A DNA stretch of 64,000 bases from Sphingobium sp. Z007 (GTDB taxonomy: Bacteria > Pseudomonadota > Alphaproteobacteria > Sphingomonadales > Sphingomonadaceae), in NCBI RefSeq assembly GCF_900013425.1, contig NZ_FBXK01000005.1:1054001-1118000 (forward strand). Direction: 5' to 3'. Below are positions 26,226 to 35,708 of this stretch, piece by piece. The notes beneath the pieces were generated by a model. That model did no database searches, was not told the DNA's origin, and saw only the letters and a list, made by a program, of their open reading frames with translations. Position 1 is the first letter of the stretch. Every line of letters starts with the position of its first letter. The translations under genes and the position numbers were made by a program.

Positions 26226-27134
26226 TTATTCCACCCAGTCGAGGCCGATATCGCGATAGATGCTGCGGTCGTCTTCCCAATTTTCCTTCACCTTGACGTG
26301 GAGGTAGAGGTGGACCTTGACTCCAAGCAATTCCGCCAGTTCGGCGCGTGCCTTCGACCCGATTTCCTTCAGGCGCTGTCCGCCCTTGCCCAGTACGATG
26401 GCGCGTTGAGTGGGGCGACCGACCAGGATTTGCTGGTGGATTTCGACCGATCCGTCGTCGCGTTCCTTATATTGTTCGGTATCGACCGCGGCGGCATAGG
26501 GGAGTTCGGCGTGAAGCTGGTGATAGAGCTGTTCGCGCGTGATTTCCGCCGCCAGCATCCGGTCAGTGGCGTCGGACACCTGGTCTTCGGGAAAATGCCA
26601 TGGCCCTTGCGGCATCGCGGCGGCGAAGGCGGCCTTGAGTTCGGGCAGGCCATCGCCGGTCGCTGCGGACACGAAGAAGATTTCGTCGAAACCCAGCGTG
26701 TCGTTCAGCACCTGGGTATGGGTCAGCAGCTTCTCCTTGATCGCGATATCGACCTTGTTGAGGATCAGCCATTTGCGTTCGGTGCGATGCTTGAGTGCTT
26801 CGATGATGGGTTCCAGCTTGGGGCCGCGCCCCGCCTTGCCATCGACCACCATCGCGATCAGATCCGCACCCTGCGCGCCGCCCCAGGCGGCCTGCACCAT
26901 GGCGCGGTCCAGCCGCCGCTTGGGCGCGAAGATGCCGGGGGTATCGACCAGCACGATCTGCGCATCGCCCTCTATCGCGACGCCCATGACGCGGGTGCGC
27001 GTGGTCTGCGCCTTGGGGCTGGTGATAGCCACCTTCTGCCCCACAAGCGCGTTGACCAGCGTGGACTTGCCCGCATTGGGCGCGCCGACGACGGCGATGA
27101 CGCCGCAGCGCTGTGTTTCTGCTTCAACCGTCAA
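26226..27134 (-). CDS. era: GTPase Era
   Basis: 302 residues. GTPase with C-terminal KH domain needed for 16S rRNA processing and 30S assembly. G1 VGAPNAGKSTLVNAL, G2 region SPKAQTTRTRV, G3 VDTPGI, G4 NKVD and the KH segment AIVLGKGGQRLKEIGSKAR are clear. I favour the TTG at 27134, with GGAA nine bases upstream; an ATG at 27179 would add 15 residues of low quality. It follows rnc in the usual lepB-rnc-era order. Confidence 0.93.
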   Translation of the reverse strand: MTVEAETQRCGVIAVVGAPNAGKSTLVNALVGQKVAITSPKAQTTRTRVMGVAIEGDAQIVLVDTPGIFAPKRRLDRAMVQAAWGGAQGADLIAMVVDGKAGRGPKLEPIIEALKHRTERKWLILNKVDIAIKEKLLTHTQVLNDTLGFDEIFFVSAATGDGLPELKAAFAAAMPQGPWHFPEDQVSDATDRMLAAEITREQLYHQLHAELPYAAAVDTEQYKERDDGSVEIHQQILVGRPTQRAIVLGKGGQRLKEIGSKARAELAELLGVKVHLYLHVKVKENWEDDRSIYRDIGLDWVE

Positions 27135-27197
27135 TTTTATTCCATTCTGTTCCAGATGCCCCCGCCTGCGGGTGAGCATGGTGTAGCATGTTCGGGG

Positions 27198-27881
27198 TCA
27201 ACCCGTCAGCTTCTCCAGCAGCGCCTTGGCGGCGGCTGTTTCGGCTTCCTGTTTCGAGGCGCCTGTGGCGGAGGCTTCGCCCGCGCCCTTGATCGACACG
27301 GTGACGGTAAAGCGCAGCGCGTGGTGCGGGCCGGAGCGGTCGGTCAGGAGATATTCGGGCGGCTTGCGCTTGTTAGCGGCGGCCCATTCCTGGAGATAGG
27401 ATTTGGGGTGGCGCGGCGCGCTTGTCTGGGTATCGACCCGGTCGTTCCACAGGCGGCGGACGAGGGTGCGCGCTTCTTCCAGTCCGCCTTCCAGATAGAG
27501 CGCGCCAATGAGCGCCTCCATCATATCGCCCAGCACATTGTCGCTGTCGGCCGCGCCATCGTCGCGGGCCTGCTTGCCCAGCACCATATGGGTGGGCACG
27601 CCAGCATTGCGCGCGACTTCGGCGCAGGTTTCGCCCGATACCAGCGCGTTGAAGCGGCGGGAGAGTTTTCCTTCGGGTTCGTCGGTGAAGCGTTCGAACA
27701 GCCATTCGGCGATCAACAGGCCGAGGATACGGTCGCCCAGAAATTCCAGCCGCTCATAATTGACCGCTTTGGCGCTGCCATGGGTCAGTGCCTGGTCGAA
27801 CCGGCCCGGATTTTTGGGGGCGCGGCCGATCAGTTCATGGAGCCAGCCAGACGTGTCGGGCCGGGGAGACGCAGCTTTCAA
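27198..27881 (-). CDS. rnc: Ribonuclease III
   Basis: 227 residues. Double-strand-specific endoribonuclease for rRNA and mRNA processing. The signature ERLEFLGDRILGLLIAEWLF with catalytic Asp/Glu is present, along with GDMMEALIGALYLEGG holding the second acidic pair, and a C-terminal dsRNA-binding domain (KSYLQEWAAANKRKPPEY ... ASKQEAETAAAKALLEKL). The TTG start at 27881 overlaps the lepB stop (TTGA) and follows GGAAGG. Reading further upstream would only give lepB sequence in the wrong frame. Confidence 0.93.
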   Translation of the reverse strand: MKAASPRPDTSGWLHELIGRAPKNPGRFDQALTHGSAKAVNYERLEFLGDRILGLLIAEWLFERFTDEPEGKLSRRFNALVSGETCAEVARNAGVPTHMVLGKQARDDGAADSDNVLGDMMEALIGALYLEGGLEEARTLVRRLWNDRVDTQTSAPRHPKSYLQEWAAANKRKPPEYLLTDRSGPHHALRFTVTVSIKGAGEASATGASKQEAETAAAKALLEKLTG

Positions 27882-28702
27882 AAGCCTTCCCCGATACGGC
27901 TCCAGCGCGCAGCGGTGAACCAGGTCCAGGGGAGCAGCCAGTTGGCGCTGCCGTCGGTCGAGAAAACCGAGATCATCGCCTTGCCCACCAGATTTTCTTC
28001 GGGCACCAGGCCGATGCCTCCGCCTTCGACCGCGGGGAAGCGGCTGTCGGCGCTGCGATCGCGATTGTCGCCCATCATGAAGAGATGGCCTTGCGGCACC
28101 AGCACCGTGTCCCGATCGTCCGCCGCGCCATCGGGCAGCAGGTCGAGGACATTGTAGCTTTTGCCGCCGGGCAGGGTTTCGCGGAACTGGGGATAGCGGC
28201 ACTGTTTGCCGCCGCCGGCCGCGGCTTCCTCGAAATCGGGGCGGTAGCAGGGGGAGGCGGCGCCTTCGCGGGCGGCGGCATCCGTCATGTTCGGCGTCAC
28301 CGGGATGACGAGATCGGCGACCTTCTGCTTGGGGATCGCCTGGCCGTTCAGATAGACGGTGCCGCCGCGCACGCCGATCATGTCGCCGGGCAGGCCGATG
28401 ACGCGCTTGATGTAGTCGTTCTTCTGGTTCGGCGGCGCCTTGAACACCGCCACGTCGCCGCGCTGGGGCGTGGAGGCCAGGATGCGGCCGGGGATCAGGG
28501 GAATCGAGAAGGGCAGCGAATAGCGCGAATAGCCATAGGGCCATTTGGCGACCAGCAGATAGTCGCCGATCAGCAGGCGCGGCTGCATCGATTCAGACGG
28601 GATATTGAACGGCGATATGATGAAGCTGCGCAGGATGAAGACGAACAGCCCGAGCTTGGCGAGAAACCAGATAAAGTCCCGCGTTTCCGATTTGGCAGTC
28701 AT
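27878..28702 (-). CDS. lepB: Signal peptidase I
   Basis: 274 residues. Inner-membrane serine protease removing signal peptides. One N-terminal membrane segment (IWFLAKLGLFVFILRSFI) is followed by the catalytic Ser in FNIPSESMQPRLLIGDY, the catalytic Lys in NDYIKRVIGLPGD, and the box HLFMMGDNRDRSADSR. Only one strong N-terminal membrane segment is seen, as in most Alphaproteobacteria. It heads the lepB-rnc-era cluster, divergent from pgi across 176 bp. Confidence 0.95.
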   Translation of the reverse strand: MTAKSETRDFIWFLAKLGLFVFILRSFIISPFNIPSESMQPRLLIGDYLLVAKWPYGYSRYSLPFSIPLIPGRILASTPQRGDVAVFKAPPNQKNDYIKRVIGLPGDMIGVRGGTVYLNGQAIPKQKVADLVIPVTPNMTDAAAREGAASPCYRPDFEEAAAGGGKQCRYPQFRETLPGGKSYNVLDLLPDGAADDRDTVLVPQGHLFMMGDNRDRSADSRFPAVEGGGIGLVPEENLVGKAMISVFSTDGSANWLLPWTWFTAARWSRIGEGF

Positions 28703-28878
28703 GGAGTGTCGTCTGATCCCTTGGAGATGCCGAGAAAGCGGCCGTTGCGGCTTTTGAAGCGTGAACCATAGCGCGTCAAGCAGTCCTTAGCGATGCAAAG
28801 CACGCGGCTTTGCGCTAGATATAACGGGAATCGACCGGTGCAGCGTCGATATCGACCAACGTCATGAGGGATATATCC

Positions 28879-30384
28879 ATGCCCAGTTCTGCACTGGCGT
28901 CCATCGCCGCGCTTACGCAAGCCGATTTGAAGACCATTTTCACCACCGATCCCGACCGGCTGAGCAAGCTGGTCCGATCCCAAGGTCCGATCCGGTTCGA
29001 CTGGTCCAAGACCCATCTTACCGACGATGTGCTGGAGGGCTTCCTGGCGCTGGCCGATGAGCAGGGTTTCACGGCGCATCGCGACGCGCTGTTTTCCGGC
29101 GAGGCGGTGAACAATAGCGAAGGCCGCGCCGCCGAACATACCGCCGAACGGGGCGAGGGCAATGCCGACAGCGTTGCCCATGCCAAGATGCTGCATCGGC
29201 GGATGCGCGGCCTGATCGACGCGATCGAGGCGGGCGCGCTGGGGGAGGTCCGCCATATATTGCATATCGGCATCGGCGGGTCGGCGCTTGGCCCCAAGCT
29301 GATCGTCGATGCGCTGGACGGTGACGGGGTGCGCTATGATGTGGGCATCGTGTCCAATGTCGACGGCACCGCGCTGGAGCGGGCGATCGAGGGGTTCGAT
29401 CCCAACGCGACGCTGATCGCGATCGCCTCCAAGACCTTCACCACCAGCGAGACGATGCTGAACGCAGCGAGCGCGATCAACTGGATGGTCGAAGCCGGGG
29501 TGGACGATCCCTATGGCAAAGTGATCGCGCTGACCGCCGCGCCCGACAAGGCGATGGAGTGGGGCGTCGATGAAACCCGCATCCTGCCCTTCGCCGAGTC
29601 GGTGGGCGGGCGCTATTCGCTCTGGTCCTCGATCGGCTTTCCCGCCGCGCTGGCGCTGGGCTGGGACGCGTTCGAAAGCCTGCTGGAGGGGGCGGCGGCG
29701 ATGGACCGGCATTTCCGGCTGTCTCCCCCAAGCGAGAATGCGCCGCTGATCGCGGCTTTCGTGGATCAATATTATACCCGCGTGATGGGGTGCCAGACCC
29801 GCGCGCTGTTCGCCTATGACGAGCGGCTGGCGCTGCTGCCATCCTATCTTCAGCAATTGGAGATGGAGAGCAACGGCAAGAGCGTGCAGCGCGACGGCAG
29901 TCCCGTAGACGGCCCGACCGCGCCGATCACCTGGGGCGGGGTGGGCACCGATGCGCAACATGCGGTGTTCCAGTTGCTGCATCAGGGGACGATCGTATCG
30001 CCGGTCGAGTTTATCGCCTCGATCGAGCCGGGCCATGCGCTGGACCCGGCGCATCATCGCGCTTTGCTGGTCAACTGTTTTGCCCAGGGCGCGGCGTTGA
30101 TGCGGGGGAAGGACAATGAGGCCGATCCGGCGCGTGCTTATCCCGGCAACCGGCCATCGACCACCATCCTGCTGGACGATGTGACGCCGGAGGCGCTGGG
30201 GGCGTTGATCGCCTTCTACGAGCATCGCACCTTCGCCAATGCGGTGTTGATGGGGATCAACCCGTTCGACCAGTTCGGCGTCGAGCTGGGCAAGGAGATC
30301 GCCAAGTCGATCGAGGCGGATGGGGCTGTCGGGTTCGATCCGTCGACCATGGCGCTGATCGAGATCGCCTTGGGCGGGGTATAG
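28879..30384 (+). CDS. pgi: Glucose-6-phosphate isomerase
   Basis: 501 residues. Interconverts glucose-6-phosphate and fructose-6-phosphate. Substrate motifs HIGIGGSALGPKLI, ASKTFTTSETMLNA, GGRYSLWSSIGFPAAL (PGI signature 1) and the C-terminal INPFDQFGVELGKEIAKSI (signature 2) are all visible. I chose ATG 28879 over 28864 because GAGGGA lies six bases before it. It is slightly shorter than the E. coli enzyme, as in other Alphaproteobacteria. It is followed by a palindromic repeat and gor. Confidence 0.96.
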   Translation: MPSSALASIAALTQADLKTIFTTDPDRLSKLVRSQGPIRFDWSKTHLTDDVLEGFLALADEQGFTAHRDALFSGEAVNNSEGRAAEHTAERGEGNADSVAHAKMLHRRMRGLIDAIEAGALGEVRHILHIGIGGSALGPKLIVDALDGDGVRYDVGIVSNVDGTALERAIEGFDPNATLIAIASKTFTTSETMLNAASAINWMVEAGVDDPYGKVIALTAAPDKAMEWGVDETRILPFAESVGGRYSLWSSIGFPAALALGWDAFESLLEGAAAMDRHFRLSPPSENAPLIAAFVDQYYTRVMGCQTRALFAYDERLALLPSYLQQLEMESNGKSVQRDGSPVDGPTAPITWGGVGTDAQHAVFQLLHQGTIVSPVEFIASIEPGHALDPAHHRALLVNCFAQGAALMRGKDNEADPARAYPGNRPSTTILLDDVTPEALGALIAFYEHRTFANAVLMGINPFDQFGVELGKEIAKSIEADGAVGFDPSTMALIEIALGGV

Positions 30385-30391
30385 TCGACAG

Positions 30392-30469
30392 CCGTTCGTT
30401 GCGAGCGTGTCGAGAAACGGCAGCACTGGGCTTCCCGCTTCTCGACTGCGCTCGAAGCGAACGGAGGTG
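30392..30469. repeat. Long inverted repeat of the CCGTTCG/CGAACGG family
   Basis: Left arm CCGTTCG... TGTCGAGAA near 30392-30415, right arm TTCTCGACTGCGCTCGAAGC ending CGAACGG-AGGTG near 30440-30469. It closely matches 52469-52546, including the terminal GGAGGTG. It occupies about half of the 168-bp pgi-gor gap. Confidence 0.85.
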
Positions 30470-30552
30470 TTTTGGCTACCAGCAACAATATTCCCATTTG
30501 TAACTGACGCCACCACCCGCCATATCCGCGCCTATCCCATCGGAGGCCCGGC

Positions 30553-31899
30553 ATGCGTGACTATGATTTCGACCTTTTTGTCATTGGCGCAGGATCGGGC
30601 GGCGTGCGTGCCTCTCGCGTGGCGGCGGCGCATGGGGCGAAGGTTGCGGTGGCCGAGGAATTTCGGGTCGGGGGCACCTGCGTCATTCGCGGCTGCGTGC
30701 CCAAGAAACTGCTCATCTATGGCGCGCATTTTGCCGAGGATCTGAAGGACGCCCGCCGCTTTGGCTGGGACGTCCCGGAATGTGGGTTCGAATGGACCAC
30801 GCTGCGCGACAATGTGCTGGCGGAGGTCGATCGGCTGGAAGGCCTGTATGGCAATACGCTCGACAGCCATAAGGTCGAGGTAATCCGCGAGCGGGCGACC
30901 ATCACCGGGCCGCATGGTATCAAGTTGGCCAGCGGGCGCGAGGTGAGCGCCAAGACAATCCTGGTCGCGACCGGGGCGTGGCCGGTGATCCCCGAACTGG
31001 AGGGTGCCGAACATGGCATCACCAGCAACGAGGTGTTCCATCTGGAGCAATGCCCCACGCGCATCGTTATCGTTGGCGGTGGCTATATCGCTAATGAATT
31101 TGCCGGCATCTTTCACCAGTTGGGCAGCCATGTGACGATGGTCAATCGCGGCAGCGATCTGCTGCGCGGTTATGATACCCAGATCCGCGACCGGCTGCTC
31201 CAGATTTCGATGACCAAAGGCATTAACTTCCGCTTCAACGCGAAGATGGAGCGGATCGAGAAGAATGAAGACGGGACTTTGTGCGTGCGGTTCCAGGATG
31301 GCGATCCGGTGGCGGCCGATGTCGTGCTGTTCGCGACTGGGCGCAGGCCGATGACCGACGGGCTGGGGCTGGAAACGGCCGGGGTCGAACTGACCGAGAA
31401 GGGCGCGATCAAGGTCGACGATTATAGCCAAACGAGCTGCGAGAGCATCTATGCGGTGGGCGATGTCACCGACCGGCTGCAACTGACGCCGGTTGCGATC
31501 CGTGAGGGGCACGCCTTTGCCGACACGGTGTTTGGGAACAACAGGCGCAAGGTCGATTATGGCTGCGTGCCCTCGGCCGTGTTCAGTCATCCGCCGCTGG
31601 CGGGCGTGGGCATGACCGAGGCGGAGGCCAAGAATCACTATGGGACGGTAAAGGTCTATACGTCCGACTTCCGCCCGATGAAGAATGTGCTGGCGGGGCG
31701 CGAGGAGCGGGCGCTGTACAAGATGATCGTGGACGCGACGACGGAGAAGGTGATCGGGCTGCACATGATCGGGCCGGACGCGCCGGAGATATTGCAGGCC
31801 GCGGCGGTCGCGGTGAAGGCGGGTCTGACCAAGCAGGATTTCGACGATACCGTGGCGCTGCATCCCAGCATGGCGGAAGAGTTGGTGTTGTTGAAGTAA
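30553..31899 (+). CDS. gor: Glutathione-disulfide reductase
   Basis: 448 residues. FAD/NADPH enzyme reducing oxidised glutathione. The redox-active disulfide is in GGTCVIRGCVPKKLL (Cys about 43 and 48). FAD motif VIGAGSGGVRA and NADPH motif VIVGGGYIANEFAG, followed by arginines in VNRGSDLLRGYD, fit NADPH preference. The C-terminal HPSMAEELV supplies the catalytic His. The length is normal and the fold complete. No partner gene is adjacent. Confidence 0.94.
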   Translation: MRDYDFDLFVIGAGSGGVRASRVAAAHGAKVAVAEEFRVGGTCVIRGCVPKKLLIYGAHFAEDLKDARRFGWDVPECGFEWTTLRDNVLAEVDRLEGLYGNTLDSHKVEVIRERATITGPHGIKLASGREVSAKTILVATGAWPVIPELEGAEHGITSNEVFHLEQCPTRIVIVGGGYIANEFAGIFHQLGSHVTMVNRGSDLLRGYDTQIRDRLLQISMTKGINFRFNAKMERIEKNEDGTLCVRFQDGDPVAADVVLFATGRRPMTDGLGLETAGVELTEKGAIKVDDYSQTSCESIYAVGDVTDRLQLTPVAIREGHAFADTVFGNNRRKVDYGCVPSAVFSHPPLAGVGMTEAEAKNHYGTVKVYTSDFRPMKNVLAGREERALYKMIVDATTEKVIGLHMIGPDAPEILQAAAVAVKAGLTKQDFDDTVALHPSMAEELVLLK

Positions 31900-31929
31900 A
31901 ACGACTTCGCTCGAACCGAACGGCCCTGG

Positions 31930-32643
31930 TTAGCTTTCGGCCACGAACGTCACCACCAGCGCATCGCGCCACGCCGGTTGCGTCGGGTCCACGGCGTGGA
32001 TTTCGGTGACGCCGTGCAGGATGCGGTGGTCGTCTATCAGCATCGTGTCGCCAGGCGTCGTCAAGGTGAACTCGCCTAGCGGCCTGCCGTCCGGCGCGCC
32101 GATGCGGGTGACGCCTTCGCGGACGTTGCGGCGATCGACCAGCATCACCAGCACATGGTCGACCCCGTCGCGGTGCATGCCTTCGGGTGTGGGGCGGCCG
32201 GTTTCGTCCGGTTTCGCCTCGATGCGGAACTGGTGCATTTCGATGTGCCAGTCGCCTTTGCGGGCCGGATCGAAATGATCGGCGGCGAAAGCGAAGATTG
32301 CATCGCAGACGGGGTTGGCGACAGTCGCCGCTTCGACCGGATCGAACCAGCGCTGCACGTCGCCGTTGAGCGGGTTGTAATCGCGGCTTTGATAATGGGG
32401 CTGGTGCGGCTTGCGGGTGAAGCGGCCCCGTTCCAGCGCAAAGGCGGCGTGGCGGCGGCGGCGGTAGCGGCCGCCATCGGCCATGAAGAGGTCGGGGCCT
32501 AGATCGTTCCAGCTTTGCGCGAAGTCGGCCCAGTCGGGTTCGGCGATATTCAATCGATCGAACATCGCCGCGCCGGACAGGCGGGCATAGCCGTCCGTCA
32601 GCAAAGCATCGTCGTTTCTGGATAGGCTGTCCGTGTCGGTCAT
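31930..32643 (-). CDS. 2-oxoglutarate/Fe(II)-dependent oxygenase family protein (PF10014-like)
   Basis: 237 residues. The HxD iron motif in GMHRDGVDHVLVMLV, the distal His in IDDHRILHGVTEIH, and an Arg further on (WRDALVVTF) for oxoglutarate fit the 2OG-Fe_Oxy_2 family, which includes the free-isoleucine 4-hydroxylase of Bacillus. The substrate is likely a free amino acid or small metabolite but this is only family inference. Its neighbours on the same strand (an SDR, 81 bp away) do not define a pathway. Confidence 0.8.
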   Translation of the reverse strand: MTDTDSLSRNDDALLTDGYARLSGAAMFDRLNIAEPDWADFAQSWNDLGPDLFMADGGRYRRRRHAAFALERGRFTRKPHQPHYQSRDYNPLNGDVQRWFDPVEAATVANPVCDAIFAFAADHFDPARKGDWHIEMHQFRIEAKPDETGRPTPEGMHRDGVDHVLVMLVDRRNVREGVTRIGAPDGRPLGEFTLTTPGDTMLIDDHRILHGVTEIHAVDPTQPAWRDALVVTFVAES

Positions 32644-32724
32644 CTTCGCTCCCTTAACGGAGGCAAGAGACGAGCGACAGGGCCAGTTTCCGCAGGGTGG
32701 GCTGTCGCGTCGGTGTGGGTGTCT

Positions 32725-33504
32725 TTAGGCGATCGTGGGCACCATGCCGCCTTCAACCCGGATCGCCGCGCCGTTGGTGGCGGCGGCGAGTGGGCTGGCG
32801 AGATAGGCGACCATCGCGCCAACTTCGTCCGCCTCGATCAGCCGCTTGATGAGCGAGAGCGGGCGGAGTTTGGTGAAGAACTCGGCTTCGCGGTCGGCTT
32901 CGGAGGCGTCCTTATTGTCCACGACCGAGCGGATGAAGTCCACGATGCCCTCCGAACGGGTCGGGCCGGGCAGCACGCTGTTCACCGTGACGCCGGTGCC
33001 GCGCGTATGTTCGGCAAGGCCCCGCGAGATGGCGAGTTGGGCCGACTTGGTCATGCCGTAATGGATCATCTCGGCGGGCGGGAGCAGCCCGCTTTCGCTG
33101 GCGATGAAAAGGACGCGGCCCCAATTGTTTGCGAGCATCTGCGGGAAATAATGGCGGGAAAGGCGCGCGCCGCTGACGACGTTGACTTCGAAAATATGGT
33201 GCCAGTCTGCGTCGCTGATCTGGCCAAAATCCTTGGCTTCGTAGATGCCCAGATTGTTGACGAGGATGTCGGTTGCGGGAACGGCGGCGATCAGGGCGGC
33301 GGCCCCTTCTGCCGTCGCGGGATCGGCGAGGACGGCGTTGACGGGCAGGCCGATCTCGGCGGCGGCGGCGTCTAGCTTGGGCTGGCTGCGGCCGGTTATG
33401 GTGACGGCGACGCCCTCCTGCGCCAGGCGTTTCGCGATAGCGAGGCCGATGCCGGCGGTGGAGCCGGTGACGATGGCGGTCTTGCCGGTGAGTTTCAGGT
33501 CCAT
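32725..33504 (-). CDS. Short-chain dehydrogenase/reductase
   Basis: 259 residues. NAD(P)-binding TGSTAGIGLAIAKRLA near the N-terminus, the structural NNLG in DILVNNLGIYEA (in place of the more common NNAG), catalytic Ser in FIASESGLL and the YxxxK pair in IHYGMTKSAQ. Classical SDR; the substrate is unknown. It is divergent from a LysR regulator with 103 bp between, so it is the probable target of that regulator. Confidence 0.92.
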   Translation of the reverse strand: MDLKLTGKTAIVTGSTAGIGLAIAKRLAQEGVAVTITGRSQPKLDAAAAEIGLPVNAVLADPATAEGAAALIAAVPATDILVNNLGIYEAKDFGQISDADWHHIFEVNVVSGARLSRHYFPQMLANNWGRVLFIASESGLLPPAEMIHYGMTKSAQLAISRGLAEHTRGTGVTVNSVLPGPTRSEGIVDFIRSVVDNKDASEADREAEFFTKLRPLSLIKRLIEADEVGAMVAYLASPLAAATNGAAIRVEGGMVPTIA

Positions 33505-33564
33505 GACTGTTTCCTTGTTGAATGAGACGGCGAACTAGACAGTCAGATAGACTTTTTTCGATTG

Positions 33565-33587
33565 ATGATTAGATTGCGCAGTATCAT
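33565..33587. promoter_or_regulatory. Candidate LysR-type operator
   Basis: Dyad ATGAT (33565-33569) and ATCAT (33583-33587) separated by 13 bases in the 103-bp gap between the divergent SDR and LysR genes. The location and AT-rich dyad suit a LysR binding site; the match is short. Confidence 0.3.
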
Positions 33588-33607
33588 TTCAGAAGTGCAT
33601 TGAAATC

Positions 33608-34504
33608 ATGGATAACCGGTTCGGCGACGTCGAAAATTTCCTGATGGTGGCGGGCGAGGGCAGCTTTGCCGCGGCGGCCAAGATATTGCGGCTGACCCCG
33701 TCGGCGGTGAGCCGGTCGATCGCGCGGCTGGAGCAGCGGCTGGGCGTGGCTCTGGTGCGACGAACGACGCGGTCGCTGGCGTTGACGCGCGAGGGGCAGG
33801 TCTATCACGACAAGATGATCGCGATATTGGGTGACATGATGGACGTGGAAAACAGCCTGAGCAGCGAGGGGCAGGGGCCGCGCGGGTTGTTGCGGATCAA
33901 CGCTTCGCCGTCCTTCGGCATAGAATGCCTGATACCGATCCTGCCGCGCTTTGCCGAATTGCATCCGGCGGTGACGGTGGACCTGACGTTGACCGACGCG
34001 ATCGTCGATCTGGTCGAGGAGCGGGCCGATATCGCGATCCGCATCGGGCCGCTGCGCGACACGCGGCTGCGCGCGAAGAAGCTGGGGCATAGCCGGATGG
34101 TGCTGGTCGCCAGCCCAGATTATCTGGCGCGGCGGGGGACGCCCGCAACGCCGGACGATCTGGCCGCGCATGAATGTCTGCGGTTCAGCTTTCGCCGGTC
34201 AGTGGATAGCTGGCCGTTCCGGGTGAAAGGCAGGCTAGTGCAGCGGCCGGTGCAGGGCAGCTTTTTCGGCAATTCGGGCGAGGTGGTGCGGCGCATGGCG
34301 ATCGCGGGCGGGGGCATCGCGCGGCATGGGCGGTTTCATGTGGCCAGCGATTTGCGCAAGGGGCGGTTGGTGGAGGTGCTGGCGGAGTTTGATGCGGGGG
34401 ACGGGGAGGATATTCACGCGCTCTACGCGGCGGAGGATCGCGGCGCAGCAAGGGTGCGGGCCTTTCTGGAGTTTCTGGAGGGGGCGTTGGTGGTGGAGGG
34501 GTGA
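33608..34504 (+). CDS. LysR family transcriptional regulator
   Basis: 298 residues. N-terminal winged helix-turn-helix (FAAAAKILRLTPSAVSRSIARLEQRLGVALVRRTTRSL) and C-terminal LysR substrate-binding domain starting near GLLRINASPSFG. The inducer is not evident. By divergent position it probably regulates the SDR gene, and perhaps itself. Confidence 0.93.
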   Translation: MDNRFGDVENFLMVAGEGSFAAAAKILRLTPSAVSRSIARLEQRLGVALVRRTTRSLALTREGQVYHDKMIAILGDMMDVENSLSSEGQGPRGLLRINASPSFGIECLIPILPRFAELHPAVTVDLTLTDAIVDLVEERADIAIRIGPLRDTRLRAKKLGHSRMVLVASPDYLARRGTPATPDDLAAHECLRFSFRRSVDSWPFRVKGRLVQRPVQGSFFGNSGEVVRRMAIAGGGIARHGRFHVASDLRKGRLVEVLAEFDAGDGEDIHALYAAEDRGAARVRAFLEFLEGALVVEG

Positions 34505-34562
34505 GCGGGGTTGCGCTTTGGCTGTCGGTCCATCAAGTTGTTGAGATCAATGGGAGTTGTCC

Positions 34563-35708
34563 ATGTTCGCTCTTTTGTTGCTGCTGCAATTTCCAAGCGA
34601 TATCGTCGTAACCGGTCAAAAGCTGGAGCAGGTGCAGGCAGAATGCGCCAAGGGCGGATGTCCGCCGTTGCGCGACGCGCAAGCCACTATTGCGCTAGCC
34701 GAAGTCCAATTCCGCGACGGAAACTATCAAAAGGCCAAGGCTCTGCTGGCCGCCGCCGCGTCACGTAACGAGAAATATGCCGCGGAGGCGCCGCGCCCGG
34801 TCGCCGCGCTCTATGAAGCCTATGCCACCGTCGCGTTGCACGAAGGCAGCAAGCTGGATTATCGCCGCGCCACGTCCAAACAGGTGCAGACGTTGCGTGA
34901 GAACCTGCCCCAGGATGATCCTGCCGTGTTTGCCGCAACGACTGCTTATGGTGACATGTGGATCGAATTGCGTCGTTTCCGCGAAGCGGAGGCTGCGTTC
35001 AGCACGGCGGAAAAGTCGGCCGTGGCGTCCGGTCAGGATGGGGCCGCGTTTATCGCGAACATGAAACGTGCCTGGATCAAGTCTGCCATGGGGCAGCGCG
35101 AACAGGCTGCACCGATGCTCGACGCATTGGCGCGACGCCCGATCGCGCAACAGGCGTCCTACAGGTCCGCGCTGCGCGTGCTGCGCCTACGCCTGGCGGC
35201 GCGGGATGCGGACGGGGCCGAGATCGATCGGCTGGTCAAAGACATCGGTGAAAACCAGAGTGGCGGGCCAGTGCTGATTTCCGCTCCTGCCTATGAGGAT
35301 GACGCGGTAACCAAGGCGAACAATGCGTCCCGCGCCTTTGACATGACGAATGCGATCGATGTCGGTAGCGCAGAAACGTCCAGCATTCGCTGGGCCGACG
35401 TCGGATTTTCCATACGCCCGGACGGGCGCACCGCGGACATTGAGGTGTTGCGCGGAGTGGGAGCCAAGGCCTGGTTGACCCCTGCTCTGCGCCAGATTGC
35501 CGCACGGCGCTATTCAACCACCACCGGCGCAGGCAACCAAGGCGCTTATCGCGTCGAACGCTACACGTTGCGTGCGGAATATATGGTGCCCAAAGGCAGC
35601 CTGATAGCGCGGCGCGTACCGACCGGCGGATTCGACGTGCTGGACCTCACACAAGCACCCGCCGCGCCGCCGCCAGCGGAACGGGACACCGCTCACCCGA
35701 TCCAGTAA
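34563..35708 (+). CDS. Secreted protein with helical repeats and a TonB-C-like end
   Basis: 381 residues from ATG 34563, six bases after GGAG. A short hydrophobic leader (MFALLLLLQF) is followed by DIVVTGQ, a sequence often seen at the mature start of sphingomonad exported proteins. The middle is TPR-like helical. The end (SSIRWADVGFSIRPDGR ... ARRYSTT ... YRVERYTLRAEYM) resembles the beta-rich C-terminal domain of TonB-type energy transducers, but with no N-terminal TonB anchor. Its 3' end overlaps the convergent regulator by 16 bases. Function unknown. Confidence 0.7.
   Translation: MFALLLLLQFPSDIVVTGQKLEQVQAECAKGGCPPLRDAQATIALAEVQFRDGNYQKAKALLAAAASRNEKYAAEAPRPVAALYEAYATVALHEGSKLDYRRATSKQVQTLRENLPQDDPAVFAATTAYGDMWIELRRFREAEAAFSTAEKSAVASGQDGAAFIANMKRAWIKSAMGQREQAAPMLDALARRPIAQQASYRSALRVLRLRLAARDADGAEIDRLVKDIGENQSGGPVLISAPAYEDDAVTKANNASRAFDMTNAIDVGSAETSSIRWADVGFSIRPDGRTADIEVLRGVGAKAWLTPALRQIAARRYSTTTGAGNQGAYRVERYTLRAEYMVPKGSLIARRVPTGGFDVLDLTQAPAAPPPAERDTAHPIQ

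Noticed and set aside
26298..28157. 619-codon + strand frame opposite era, rnc and lepB
   Set aside because: It runs antisense through three recognisable genes and matches no family; a product of GC-biased third positions.
28699..30516. 605-codon - strand frame opposite pgi
   Set aside because: pgi on the + strand carries both family signatures; the antisense translation is low-complexity Arg/Gln.
34963..35251. Additional short frames inside the TonB-C-like gene
   Set aside because: No start signals and no recognisable motifs; the main frame runs uninterrupted.
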